IMG/VR virus record: IMGVR_UViG_3300046665_000548
Coordinates: 372,001 to 436,000 of that record
DNA from: a virus
DNA length: 64,000 nt
Direction: 5' to 3' (one strand)
The position numbers were made by a program, and so were the translations under genes. Below, in pieces: positions 21,404 through 30,145 of this stretch. Position 1 is the stretch's first letter; every line of letters starts with the position of its first letter. The notes under the pieces are model-generated. The model ran no database searches and had not been told where the DNA came from. It was given only the letters and a program-made list of their open reading frames with translations.

Positions 21404-23487
21404 TGGCAGAAACAGATATCGTCATTGCCAATAATGGGCCAGCGGACATCCCATACAGCAAGTCAACGACTGGCTCCCAATACAATTTCATTGAAAATCC
21501 ACTAAGTCCGTTTGCCCAGGTGGCCTATCACATAACCCTATACGCGATAGGAGATACGGCGACCTATAGCAGTGAGGATGACGGAAAGATCATCATCGCT
21601 GAGAGCGGCGTGACGGGCTATAATATCAAAGATTTGATCATTGACGGGCTTGTTACACCGAACGAGAAATCGCGCGGTACTGTATCCACGAAGATTACGA
21701 TGACCATAACTGAACCGGCCGGGACGAGTTTTCTCGACTCGATGTATGATGCGGTGCTTGCTGTCGGCGGTAGCAACTGGCAAAAGTCCGTTTATCGTCT
21801 TGAGGTCCGATTCAAAGCGTATGACGAGCAGGGAAACATTATCCATTGGCTCGATTCTTCCAATGGCATGCCGAAGGACGGCAAGTGGACGTGGAAGATC
21901 ATGATTGGCGATGTCGAGACGAACCTCGATGCCAGCGGAGCCACGTACAGAATCACTGCCCGACCAATTGAAGAAACGGTGCCGTGGGATGCACCTTCCT
22001 CGACAACTCTTAAGGCTACTACGATTGGCGAATTCTTTACTGCGCTAAAAGACCACTTGAATGGCGCAGATCAGAAGAAGACCAACACCTCTCCGTTGGA
22101 TGAACCGACCATCATCTACGATATCAACGTGCATTCTTTGGCAGATGGTACTGACCCGAAAAGCTGGAGTGTCCTTGGTAAATGGCAAAATCCTGACTTT
22201 CATCCGATTTTCCACAAGGGATTCAAGACTGATGATCGAGACAAAGGAGTGTTCAACCTGACCCGAGGTGAAAAACTTCCTGATATCGTTGATGCCATCT
22301 TTGCCGTTTCTGAAGAAGCTCAGGCGCGCATCAAGAACTCTCAGAAGCCAATCGTTGACCCTAACGACCATGGGGACGGTAATTACCGAGACGCGCTCGT
22401 GTTCCGTATCTATGCGGAAACAGAGATTACCGGATATGACTACGTGAACCAGAATTTGAAGATGAAGGTCACTTATCATATCAAGCCGTTCCAGGCTCAA
22501 AACAATTGGCTTCTCTCTAATGAGACTACCAAACCGGGCAACGGGCAGGCTGCGCTCAATATCGTCAATGGCTACGAGGGTCTGAAGAAACGGTACGAAT
22601 ACCTCTACACGGGCTTGAACACGGAGGTCATCCACCTCGACCTAAAGTTCAATTTCCAGTTTAGCGCTTCAATGCCGCGAGGCAATGGCGACAACTACTA
22701 CAGTGATAACGTTGTGTGGCATGCTCGCATGCCGTCTGATCCCAAGGCAGAAGCCGACAAGCGGAAACAAAAACAAGACGACGAGAACGCCCAAAAGGAC
22801 AGAGACAATCGCGAAAATCTCATCAGGATCAAAAACGGCCTGGAAATGCCGGACCTTACTGCGGAAGAAACGCAGGCTTTGACGAACGAATATCGAACTA
22901 TCGCTACTGCACTACAAGCCGAGTACGAGAACGAAGCCAGAGCCAGACGTGCCCAGTATGCCGGAATCCGTTACGCCGAAGATATCACTGACCGCGCCAC
23001 AAATACGGCCATCGTCAGCACGGGTCAAAGCTCTGGAGAAGGTGCTCGACAGGCGAACCTAAAAGGTCATACAGGCCAGCGGCATCGGGCTAAGTCGGTA
23101 TATGGGGCGTTGCTGGATCAGCTTTACGCGCCAACCAAGGAACTGACGCTGAAGATCAAAGGTGATCCGTTCTGGCTCGGAGACTATCAAACAGTAATGG
23201 TCAACGGAAACCAAGATAAACAACTTGTCGATTGGTCACGTGGGCATGTAGGATTTGTTCTTTACTTTAGATATCCGAAGGGCATGACCGATGAGGGTGT
23301 TCCGATCATTTGGGAAGACAGCCAGGTATTCAATACAGTATATCTACCTTGGTACGTTCAACATTCCTTTGCTAACGGAGCCTTTACTCAAACGTTGAGA
23401 GCACGCCGACTGAGAGCCGTCACAAGAGAAGACGTTGCTCCATTGGCGAGCGTTCAGCCTACTGATAGCCCATTTCCAGGATACTGA
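21403..23487 (+). CDS. Baseplate hub protein, probable gp27/gpD type
   Basis: This 694-residue protein lies between gp53 and the OB-fold spike, where a hub ring protein is expected. Its beta-rich N-terminal half (to about 215), a segment LKFNFQFSASMP near 415 and a charged helical insertion at about 450-520 (KRKQKQDDENAQKDRDN) are visible. The C-terminal part (LTLKIKGDPFWLGDYQTVMV) resembles the final domain of phage hub proteins. It is much longer than T4 gp27 (391 residues). The assignment relies mainly on position and fold-like pattern. Confidence 0.65.
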   Translation: MAETDIVIANNGPADIPYSKSTTGSQYNFIENPLSPFAQVAYHITLYAIGDTATYSSEDDGKIIIAESGVTGYNIKDLIIDGLVTPNEKSRGTVSTKITMTITEPAGTSFLDSMYDAVLAVGGSNWQKSVYRLEVRFKAYDEQGNIIHWLDSSNGMPKDGKWTWKIMIGDVETNLDASGATYRITARPIEETVPWDAPSSTTLKATTIGEFFTALKDHLNGADQKKTNTSPLDEPTIIYDINVHSLADGTDPKSWSVLGKWQNPDFHPIFHKGFKTDDRDKGVFNLTRGEKLPDIVDAIFAVSEEAQARIKNSQKPIVDPNDHGDGNYRDALVFRIYAETEITGYDYVNQNLKMKVTYHIKPFQAQNNWLLSNETTKPGNGQAALNIVNGYEGLKKRYEYLYTGLNTEVIHLDLKFNFQFSASMPRGNGDNYYSDNVVWHARMPSDPKAEADKRKQKQDDENAQKDRDNRENLIRIKNGLEMPDLTAEETQALTNEYRTIATALQAEYENEARARRAQYAGIRYAEDITDRATNTAIVSTGQSSGEGARQANLKGHTGQRHRAKSVYGALLDQLYAPTKELTLKIKGDPFWLGDYQTVMVNGNQDKQLVDWSRGHVGFVLYFRYPKGMTDEGVPIIWEDSQVFNTVYLPWYVQHSFANGAFTQTLRARRLRAVTREDVAPLASVQPTDSPFPGY

Positions 23488-23499
23488 TAAAAGGACGAT

Positions 23500-24579
23500 A
23501 TGCCCGAAATTAATACACAAAATCCCGATTTCGTCACAGAAACATCAGATGGTAGGCCCCGCGAGACTGCCATCTACGTTGGTATTGTTACTGACAACGA
23601 AGATGAACAGCGGATGGGGCGTCTAAAAGTCTACATTCCCGAGCTTGGCGGAAGCCACGGTAACGAGAATACGCATTACATCGTTTCTTATGCTTCTCCG
23701 TTTGCTGGCGCGACTCCGGCAGGTGCCACAAAGAAGCATGAGGACGGCGGTGACGAGATGTCCGGCTCACAGAAGAGCTATGGCTTTTGGATGGTCCCCC
23801 CGGACAAAGACAACGAGGTGCTTGTCTGTTTCGCCAACGGTGACACGCGCCGTGGTTTCTGGTTCGCTTGTCTTTACCAGCAATTCATGAACCACATGGT
23901 GCCGGGTCTCGCGCTCAATAAGGTAACCAATCCGGAGGTCAATCATCTCGCCCCTGTGGTGGAATACAACAAAAAAGATGACGTGCATGCGGCCGACCCA
24001 TGGGACCCGAAGCGTCCTATTTTTGAGCCTTTGCACAACGGCCTTCGTAAGCAGGGCCTCTACACCGATCCGGAACGCGGTCCGTCCACAACGTCTGCCC
24101 GCCGCGAGGCACCATCAAAGGTGTTCGGCTTTATCACGCCGCGCGGTAATACTATGCACATTGATGATAACCCCGAGAACGAATTCGTTCGTTTCCGCAC
24201 CAGGAGCGGTGTGCAGCTTTTGATCCACGAAACCGGTGGCTACATCTACATGATTTCCAAAAACGGAAATTCTTGGCTTCAGGTTTCCGATGAGGGAATC
24301 GATATGTACTCGAAGAAGGGCGTCAACATTCGAGGTGAAGGCGGTCTCAATGTGCACTCTGACAAGAACGTCAATCAGCATTCAGTAGCGGGTCGCCATC
24401 GTCGTTCAGGTAAGGCAACGACCGAGCACAGTGATGGTCAGAAGAGGACGACGGCTGACAAGAAGATCAAAGTCGATTCGGCAGTTAAAAAGGAAGACCA
24501 GAGCAACCCAGCAGGAGGCGGTGGCGGTCAAGATGCTGGCACCCCGGCGAGCGGCGGCTTCGGAAGCAACATCGGCTAA
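23500..24579 (+). CDS. Baseplate spike protein, gp5-like OB-fold without lysozyme domain
   Basis: This 359-residue protein starts like gp5/VgrG OB-fold hub proteins: IYVGIVTDNEDEQRMGRLKVYIPE near residues 27-50, and PPDKDNEVLVCFANGD near 99-114. It continues with GFITPRGNTMHIDDNP near 208 and a beta-rich part (GVQLLIHETGGYIYMISKNG) like the base of the central spike. No lysozyme domain is visible, in contrast to T4 gp5. The lytic activity appears to be supplied by the M23 domain of the next gene. The C-terminal 70 residues are low-complexity and Gly-rich. Confidence 0.85.
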   Translation: MPEINTQNPDFVTETSDGRPRETAIYVGIVTDNEDEQRMGRLKVYIPELGGSHGNENTHYIVSYASPFAGATPAGATKKHEDGGDEMSGSQKSYGFWMVPPDKDNEVLVCFANGDTRRGFWFACLYQQFMNHMVPGLALNKVTNPEVNHLAPVVEYNKKDDVHAADPWDPKRPIFEPLHNGLRKQGLYTDPERGPSTTSARREAPSKVFGFITPRGNTMHIDDNPENEFVRFRTRSGVQLLIHETGGYIYMISKNGNSWLQVSDEGIDMYSKKGVNIRGEGGLNVHSDKNVNQHSVAGRHRRSGKATTEHSDGQKRTTADKKIKVDSAVKKEDQSNPAGGGGGQDAGTPASGGFGSNIG

Positions 24580-24582
24580 GCC

Positions 24583-24589
24583 CTAAATA
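24583..24589 (+). promoter_or_regulatory. Late promoter-like element (CTAAATA)
   Basis: CTAAATA ends 4 bases before the ATG at 24594. The 12-mer CCTAAATAGTCG that contains it is repeated exactly just before the microprotein start at 36783. No ribosome site is present. Confidence 0.45.
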
Positions 24590-24593
24590 GTCG

Positions 24594-27149
24594 ATGCAGT
24601 ACATTGTCGTCACAGCAAAGGGTGCTGATCAACAGCATGTCCTTGACCTCTTCGCCGCGAATTCAGCGATCATCCTGAATGATTACACTGACTTGTTCCC
24701 GGATCACTGGCACGTGTCAGTGGACGACACAGCGGCTATTGAAGCGGACGCGGATGTGCTTTCTGTTGTGCGTGACGATACTCGGATCACGCTTGCTGCA
24801 AGGCAGTCAATGGTGGGTGCGCTAAATGCTGCCTTTTTCGGAGTCAGTCCCAGTCTGACGATGCATTTCACCCGAGGCAATTGGGGATTGGCGCGCATCT
24901 CGGCTGAGACCAACGCGCTCACCGCATCGCAATACGGGCAAGTCGATCTTAGCTATTCGTACACGCGGGACGGCACAGGAGTAGACATATATGTGATCGA
25001 CGGTGAGACAATGTACCCGTCGTCTCTCGGTGCCAACACGACCGAGGGTGGCCCGGCGTCCCGTATCACGGTCATTTTTGACGATGCCGCAAGTATTAGT
25101 GGCATCAATTACGGCGATGAGTCTCCGCAAGTTCTACACGCGGATACGTGCGCGGGCTTTGCGGCTGGTTACGTTCAAGGTCCAGCAAAAGGGGCCAAGC
25201 TCTACTATTCTCGCGCGTTCCACAACAATAGCGCCAGTGTAAATTCCGTTCTTGCCGCGATGGCAGCGTGTTTGGCTCACCACAATCGTAAGAAGGAACT
25301 TGGGGTGAATCGCCCATCGCTTGTGAACATGAGCTTTGGAGCGCTTAGCGATATGTCTTGGTACATGTCGGCGCTCGATGCGCTTACACAAGCCGGAATG
25401 GTCATGTTCATCGCTGCTGGTAACGAGGGAGCGAACCTGGACATAGTTGACTATGCCCCGGCAGAATACGAACCAGCCATCACAGTTGGTGCGTGCCAGA
25501 TCAACGATTCTATATGGCCGTCATCCAACTATGGATCGATCATCGATGTATTCGCTCCTGGAAATGCACTGGGAACGTTCTACGGCCTAGAGTCGTCAAT
25601 GGGCGGCGTCTCCTCTTCTGGTTCCGGCACGAGCTACGCCACTCCTTTCGTGCTCGGAGTGAGCGCCTTGTACCTTCAGGGTAAGGACATCGGGCGCGGA
25701 CCAGAGCAGCAGCAGGAAGTGCGAGATTTTATCGTAAACAATGCATTCATCGATAAGCTAACGCTCGGCTCGGCGGCTGCCACATCTCCAAATCGGTTGT
25801 TGAACAGTTTCTATACTGCGCCAACGAATGCAAAAATAACCTGGGTTGGTCCGGACATCGATTCGTCTGCCGTCAATGACCTTACGGTTATAACATCGCT
25901 TGCTTCGCCCCTTCAGGCCACATCTAGTGATGGCCGTCCGGTGCGGTTCACCCTTGTTGGCGGTCGCCTTCCGTGGGGCTACAGCATCAATGAAACGACG
26001 GGAAGCTTCGTTGGCAATCCGAATACGTTCTGGGGATCATGGAGCGGTTCGTTTACAGTGCGAGCTTGGGTGCAAACAGATTCCGGAGAGCCGGTCATCG
26101 AACAATACCGGGTCATCCGGTATGACAACATAGCGGGAACGCGAGGCGGGTCTATCACCGGAAATACCGCGCTGTTTCGTTGGCACGTTCCGACGACGAT
26201 GCCGAGCATAATGTTCGGCATTCCTTCGCGACAGCGTTTCTTGACACAGGACAACAGCGGAGGCGAACGGTTTGCTACGTTCGTAAGCGGAACCATTCCT
26301 CCCGGTATGTCATACAACAATTCCACTGGTGTTCTTTCAGGTACTCCGACGAGTTCTGGAATGTATCAGTTTACTCTTGGCGTCGTATATACGACAGGTT
26401 CACCACAGGACACCAGGACATACACGCTGCAAGTCCTCGGCTATCCAAGCATCACGGCCTCACAGACGATCTCTGCCTTTCAGTCCGTTGGTGCTGTTAA
26501 TGAGCTAACAATGGCGACTGGACAGTCAACAATGGCCGCCTATACCCAGGCCGCCAATGCTGTACGGATGATTACCTCACTTGCAACTGGGCAATCAATG
26601 GTGGGTGCATTCACTCAATCTGCGAATGCTGTCAAATCGATCAAATGGGCACTGCCAACAACACGCGGGAAAGTAACTGATGTGCCGGGCTCCCACCGTC
26701 TTGGCGGGCGCACTCACACGGGCTACGATATAGCCGTTGATTCAGGAACATTCGTTTATGCTGCGGGAAACGGTGTAGTTACGCACGCCGTAACAAAGAT
26801 CGACCGTAATCCGGCCGGACGACGTGTCTACATAAAGCACGAAGATGGCTCAACGACTCGATATTTGCATTTGAGCAAAGTAGACACGTTCGCCGGAGTT
26901 GAGGTGAAGGCCGGAGACTATCTAGGTCTCTCTGGTAGCAGCGGTCCGTTTGATGACGGAGACTACGCTCCGCATTTGCACTTTGAACGAAGGGACGCCA
27001 TCACTGACGAGCTACTACCGGCCTTCGGTGATTCGCGGTGGGCTGATAAATTCAAGGTCGGCTTCACGTGGGATATCGGTCTCAACGATGACGAGGCAGA
27101 AGCAATAGCCCAGGCAAAAGCTGACGCTCAAACCAACGACGAATATTAA
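24594..27149 (+). CDS. Subtilase-Ig-M23 peptidase fusion, tail-associated
   Basis: This 851-residue protein joins two hydrolases. Residues about 125-370 form an S8 subtilisin-like protease with catalytic Asp136 (YVIDGE), His182 (LHADTCAG), oxyanion Asn277 (AAGNEG) and Ser347 (GTSYATP). Residues about 430-620 hold two putative Ig-like domains (RLPWGYSINETTGSFVGNP and TIPPGMSYNNSTGVLSGTP). From about 685 a LytM/M23 zinc endopeptidase follows, with HTGYD near 706 and HLHFE near 793. It follows the lysozyme-less spike gene, so it probably sits at the tail tip and opens the cell envelope: M23 cuts peptidoglycan peptides, and the subtilase might cut surface protein or process the fusion itself. Confidence 0.85.
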   Translation: MQYIVVTAKGADQQHVLDLFAANSAIILNDYTDLFPDHWHVSVDDTAAIEADADVLSVVRDDTRITLAARQSMVGALNAAFFGVSPSLTMHFTRGNWGLARISAETNALTASQYGQVDLSYSYTRDGTGVDIYVIDGETMYPSSLGANTTEGGPASRITVIFDDAASISGINYGDESPQVLHADTCAGFAAGYVQGPAKGAKLYYSRAFHNNSASVNSVLAAMAACLAHHNRKKELGVNRPSLVNMSFGALSDMSWYMSALDALTQAGMVMFIAAGNEGANLDIVDYAPAEYEPAITVGACQINDSIWPSSNYGSIIDVFAPGNALGTFYGLESSMGGVSSSGSGTSYATPFVLGVSALYLQGKDIGRGPEQQQEVRDFIVNNAFIDKLTLGSAAATSPNRLLNSFYTAPTNAKITWVGPDIDSSAVNDLTVITSLASPLQATSSDGRPVRFTLVGGRLPWGYSINETTGSFVGNPNTFWGSWSGSFTVRAWVQTDSGEPVIEQYRVIRYDNIAGTRGGSITGNTALFRWHVPTTMPSIMFGIPSRQRFLTQDNSGGERFATFVSGTIPPGMSYNNSTGVLSGTPTSSGMYQFTLGVVYTTGSPQDTRTYTLQVLGYPSITASQTISAFQSVGAVNELTMATGQSTMAAYTQAANAVRMITSLATGQSMVGAFTQSANAVKSIKWALPTTRGKVTDVPGSHRLGGRTHTGYDIAVDSGTFVYAAGNGVVTHAVTKIDRNPAGRRVYIKHEDGSTTRYLHLSKVDTFAGVEVKAGDYLGLSGSSGPFDDGDYAPHLHFERRDAITDELLPAFGDSRWADKFKVGFTWDIGLNDDEAEAIAQAKADAQTNDEY

Positions 27150-27160
27150 GGACATTCATC

Positions 27161-27454
27161 ATGGCAGGTAAAAACAAGGTAGAGCCGGACGAAAGCGATC
27201 CGGTCGAGTACACTGGTGCCGAGGCTCAATCCGGTAAGGAAGATGGGCGCAAGGAAGCGGAAGAGCCGCCGAAGCCGGAAGAGCACGCTAACACGGAAGG
27301 CGAGCCCGGTAAATGGAAGCAGAAAAAGAAAAAGTCAATCGTGACGCGATTGCCATGCCATGAACCATTCGCTGGTCATCCCAAGACGAAACTCAAGAAC
27401 CCTCGTGATGGCGGTAATGGTCGCGGCGATGAAGGTCGTAATCAAAAGAAGTAA
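27161..27454 (+). CDS. Small charged protein ending the hub cluster
   Basis: This 97-residue protein has an acidic first half, then Lys-rich stretches, and a segment TRLPCHEPFAGHP near residues 64-76. That segment resembles the HEPW..H motif found at the ends of hub or lysozyme proteins in T4-like phages. It follows the protease fusion by 11 bases and may be a detached tail piece of the spike or an assembly factor. The composition suggests disorder. Confidence 0.6.
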   Translation: MAGKNKVEPDESDPVEYTGAEAQSGKEDGRKEAEEPPKPEEHANTEGEPGKWKQKKKKSIVTRLPCHEPFAGHPKTKLKNPRDGGNGRGDEGRNQKK

Positions 27455-27802
27455 TCAATCCGTTCCGTAAAAACGGATGCGAAACATGAGAAGATCGTGT
27501 TCTCGCTTGAAGCTGATCCAGAACGGAACGCTTTCGGCATTAGGATTTCCAGTAAGTATGCGATGCGCGTCAACTTGTTGGATAGGCGGGTACTGCACTC
27601 GGTATTGATCGTCCTCGTCCTGTAGGCCGTCGAGCCATTCGCGGAGTTGCAGGATAGGTTCGAGATTGATCTTCGAAAATGCTCTGCGACTTTCGCCCTC
27701 CCGATACAAGAACAAAAATGGCGGTACGCGAATCGCGAACCGTTCTTTTCGGATGCACCAATCCCAGGCGTTGCAATCTAGTGGTGATTTTTTGAGAGGC
27801 AT
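27455..27802 (-). CDS. Small motif protein, 115 residues
   Basis: This protein ends SFKREHDLLMFRIRFYGTD, a variant of the C-terminal signature shared by the small proteins of this window. The N-terminal part contains CNAWDWCIRKERFAI. It is the last gene of the modification island, 11 bases after the carbamoyltransferase, with GGGAGG before its ATG. It is convergent with the hub cluster. Function unknown. Confidence 0.65.
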   Translation of the reverse strand: MPLKKSPLDCNAWDWCIRKERFAIRVPPFLFLYREGESRRAFSKINLEPILQLREWLDGLQDEDDQYRVQYPPIQQVDAHRILTGNPNAESVPFWISFKREHDLLMFRIRFYGTD

Positions 27803-27813
27803 TGCCTCCCATA

Positions 27814-29271
27814 TCAGAACATTCTTACGCCGTGAAGAGCTTGGAACCGTAGAGCATCATCCCAAGTATTCACCAATGGCTCGCCCTTGATGTTCAAGCT
27901 AGTATTCAACAGCATTGGGCATCCGGTAGCTTTATACCAATCCATCAGAAGGCCATAAAACATTGGGTTCTGATCCTCAGTGAGGGTCTGGACGCGGGCC
28001 GTGTTGTCGTAGTGTGATATGGCGGGAAACAGATCGGGTCTCCTCACGGGGGCTACGAACTGCATGTAAGGGCTCGTCGCGACGGGCATCTCAAAATAAT
28101 CGTTGGCGAACTGCTCTAGGATAATCGGAGCGAACGGCCGGAACGGTTCGCGCTTCTTGATCCGATTCACGCGATCTTTCGTCGCCGGGCCGCGAGGGTC
28201 GGTGAGGAGAGAACGATTCCCTAGCGCCCGAGGGCCGAATTCGGCCCGGCCATTGGCCACGCCTACGACCTCTCCCGCCAAAAGAGCCTCCAGGCAGCCC
28301 TGGCGGTCGAATGGGCGGGCTATGTCGTGGCCCAGGTACGCAGAGCGCCAGTTCAATTGCTGGCGCTGGTAGGCCGCCACAGCGCCAATGCTGGAGCCAG
28401 CGTCGCCAGGGTTTGGCATGATCCAGATATTCTGGAATGCTCCTCCGGTCGCGATGCGAGAATTCGCAACACAATTTAGCGCCACGCCGCCTGCCAGCAC
28501 GAGATTAGGCGAACCGGTTTGCAAGGAAGCCCAGTCGATGAGGCTGATGAGATATTCTTCGGTGACTTCCTGGATAGAGGCGGCGATGTTCGCGTTGTCG
28601 GTGATCTCTGGACGCCAATCCCGTATTCCGCGATGAACGTTTTGCTTCAGACGAAATTCCGGCAGCCGTGCCTTCTGAACGAAATCCTGGCGGATGATGT
28701 CCGCGTAGATGGGTTTGCCAAGTGCGGCCATACCCATCAGAATGTATTCTTCCTCGTTCGGTTTGAAGCCGATCCGTTGAGTAAAGGCGCTGTACAGAAG
28801 ACCGAGACTGTGGGGATAATTCTGAGACCAAAGCTCGGTTAGATCATCGCCCTCGCCGTGCCACATGCTGATGGTGTTCCATTCGCCAATCGCATCAATG
28901 ACGAGAACAATCGCGTCAGAAAATCCACTTGTGAAATAACCAGCCGCAGCATGGCTTTCGTGGTGGCCGACATATTTGACCGGCGCGGTAAGACCATGTT
29001 GCTTGAGATAGCTCGCGCCGTCCGTGCGCATCACGCTGTCATATTGACCCGCGTATAGCTTCCGAGTGCGCTTCAGAAACGGCCTCTCATACCAAACGAT
29101 GAGATCGGGTTCGCCATGGACGCGAGCAGCGCTGATCAGGTCTGGGTGAAGATGGGCATCGTTCTTGACACGACTGTATCGTTCAGAATGGGAAGCGAAC
29201 AGAATTTCCTGATCTTTGATAACGGCTAGGCTTGCGTCGTGCTCGTTAGCGCTTATGCCGTAGATGACCAT
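27814..29271 (-). CDS. Carbamoyltransferase, NodU/CmcH/TobZ family
   Basis: This 485-residue enzyme transfers a carbamoyl group from carbamoyl phosphate through carbamoyl-adenylate to a hydroxyl group. It starts YGISANEHDASLAVI, with the metal-binding HHESHA at about 103-108 and ...VLVIDAIGEW near 131, and has the C-terminal YrdC-like part GRAEFGPRALGNRSLL typical of the family. NodU carbamoylates Nod factor in rhizobia and TobZ acts on tobramycin. The substrate here is unknown; a sugar made by the glycosyltransferases of this island or a virion glycan is plausible. It overlaps the SGNH gene by 19 bases and is slightly shorter than NodU. Confidence 0.9.
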   Translation of the reverse strand: MVIYGISANEHDASLAVIKDQEILFASHSERYSRVKNDAHLHPDLISAARVHGEPDLIVWYERPFLKRTRKLYAGQYDSVMRTDGASYLKQHGLTAPVKYVGHHESHAAAGYFTSGFSDAIVLVIDAIGEWNTISMWHGEGDDLTELWSQNYPHSLGLLYSAFTQRIGFKPNEEEYILMGMAALGKPIYADIIRQDFVQKARLPEFRLKQNVHRGIRDWRPEITDNANIAASIQEVTEEYLISLIDWASLQTGSPNLVLAGGVALNCVANSRIATGGAFQNIWIMPNPGDAGSSIGAVAAYQRQQLNWRSAYLGHDIARPFDRQGCLEALLAGEVVGVANGRAEFGPRALGNRSLLTDPRGPATKDRVNRIKKREPFRPFAPIILEQFANDYFEMPVATSPYMQFVAPVRRPDLFPAISHYDNTARVQTLTEDQNPMFYGLLMDWYKATGCPMLLNTSLNIKGEPLVNTWDDALRFQALHGVRMF

Positions 29272-30122
29272 TTCTTCTCCAGTGCATCCTTCGCCATATC
29301 GAACACAAACTTGGCGTAAGCCGCATGTGCTCTTGGGCCAGGATGCATCATATCTCTCCCATAATCTCCCTGGGCAATGAATGACGGAAAGCGGTCAACG
29401 ACCATGTTATCAGTCCTAACGTAATCATAGAGAAACGGTTCTATCTCGTTAATGGGCTGAAAATCTCCCCAAATCCACGGGATGCCTGCTCCTCGGAGAA
29501 CCAATTCGATGAATTGCCAGTTCATCACCCAATTGTAGAAATCATTAGCATCTGTCTGAAGAGTAATGAGTGCCTTCTGCTCGTTGACAAAGAAATTAGT
29601 TCGAAGGACGTTGGGGATTAAAGCAATTCGATGATGGTAGTTGTTATAGTATTGGCGGCGCTGCATGCCTGGGAACAATACCACGACGAGTTCGGGTTTG
29701 ATAATATCAACGGTTTGATAGACAACCTGTGCCATTGCATCGCTACCATAGCCGGGCAAACCCAAATTGTGTTGTTCAAATTCTACGTTAAAGTGCTTAG
29801 ACAACATATCGGTCACGATAGACGTGTACACGGACTCGTACGGAACACCAATTCCGGTCGTGAACGAACACCCAACAAACATAAGTTTTGGTTTAGAAGA
29901 TTTCGGATCGAATTCCATGGATCGGTAGCCTCGGCTATTCACAGTATAGCCGAAATCGGTTGGCTTATATAAGTTGCCTTTGGCCTTATAGGTCTCTTTG
30001 GCGTCGCTCGGCCACCATGTAATTGTCCTGCCATAATCGCGAACGTTACCGGCCATCGCCTCTGGTATCTGGTCTTTAATCCAGAAGCGGGTCATATTCT
30101 TGTTTACCGCAAGGTGATGCAT
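29253..30122 (-). CDS. SGNH-hydrolase-like protein
   Basis: This 289-residue protein has the SGNH block I as FVGCSFTTG (nucleophile Ser near residue 86) and a block V Asp/His pair in RDMMHPGPRAH near 256-266, with an Asn/Gly-containing middle (HNLGLPGYGSD). Such enzymes are esterases or acyltransferases on sugars. It is the first gene after a late-promoter-like element and overlaps the carbamoyltransferase gene, so the two likely act on the same molecule, for example removing or adding an O-acyl group. A secretion signal is not visible, so it acts in the cytoplasm. Confidence 0.75.
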   Translation of the reverse strand: MHHLAVNKNMTRFWIKDQIPEAMAGNVRDYGRTITWWPSDAKETYKAKGNLYKPTDFGYTVNSRGYRSMEFDPKSSKPKLMFVGCSFTTGIGVPYESVYTSIVTDMLSKHFNVEFEQHNLGLPGYGSDAMAQVVYQTVDIIKPELVVVLFPGMQRRQYYNNYHHRIALIPNVLRTNFFVNEQKALITLQTDANDFYNWVMNWQFIELVLRGAGIPWIWGDFQPINEIEPFLYDYVRTDNMVVDRFPSFIAQGDYGRDMMHPGPRAHAAYAKFVFDMAKDALEKKWSSTA

Positions 30123-30145
30123 GAGACTTCCGGTTAAGGGCCTAC

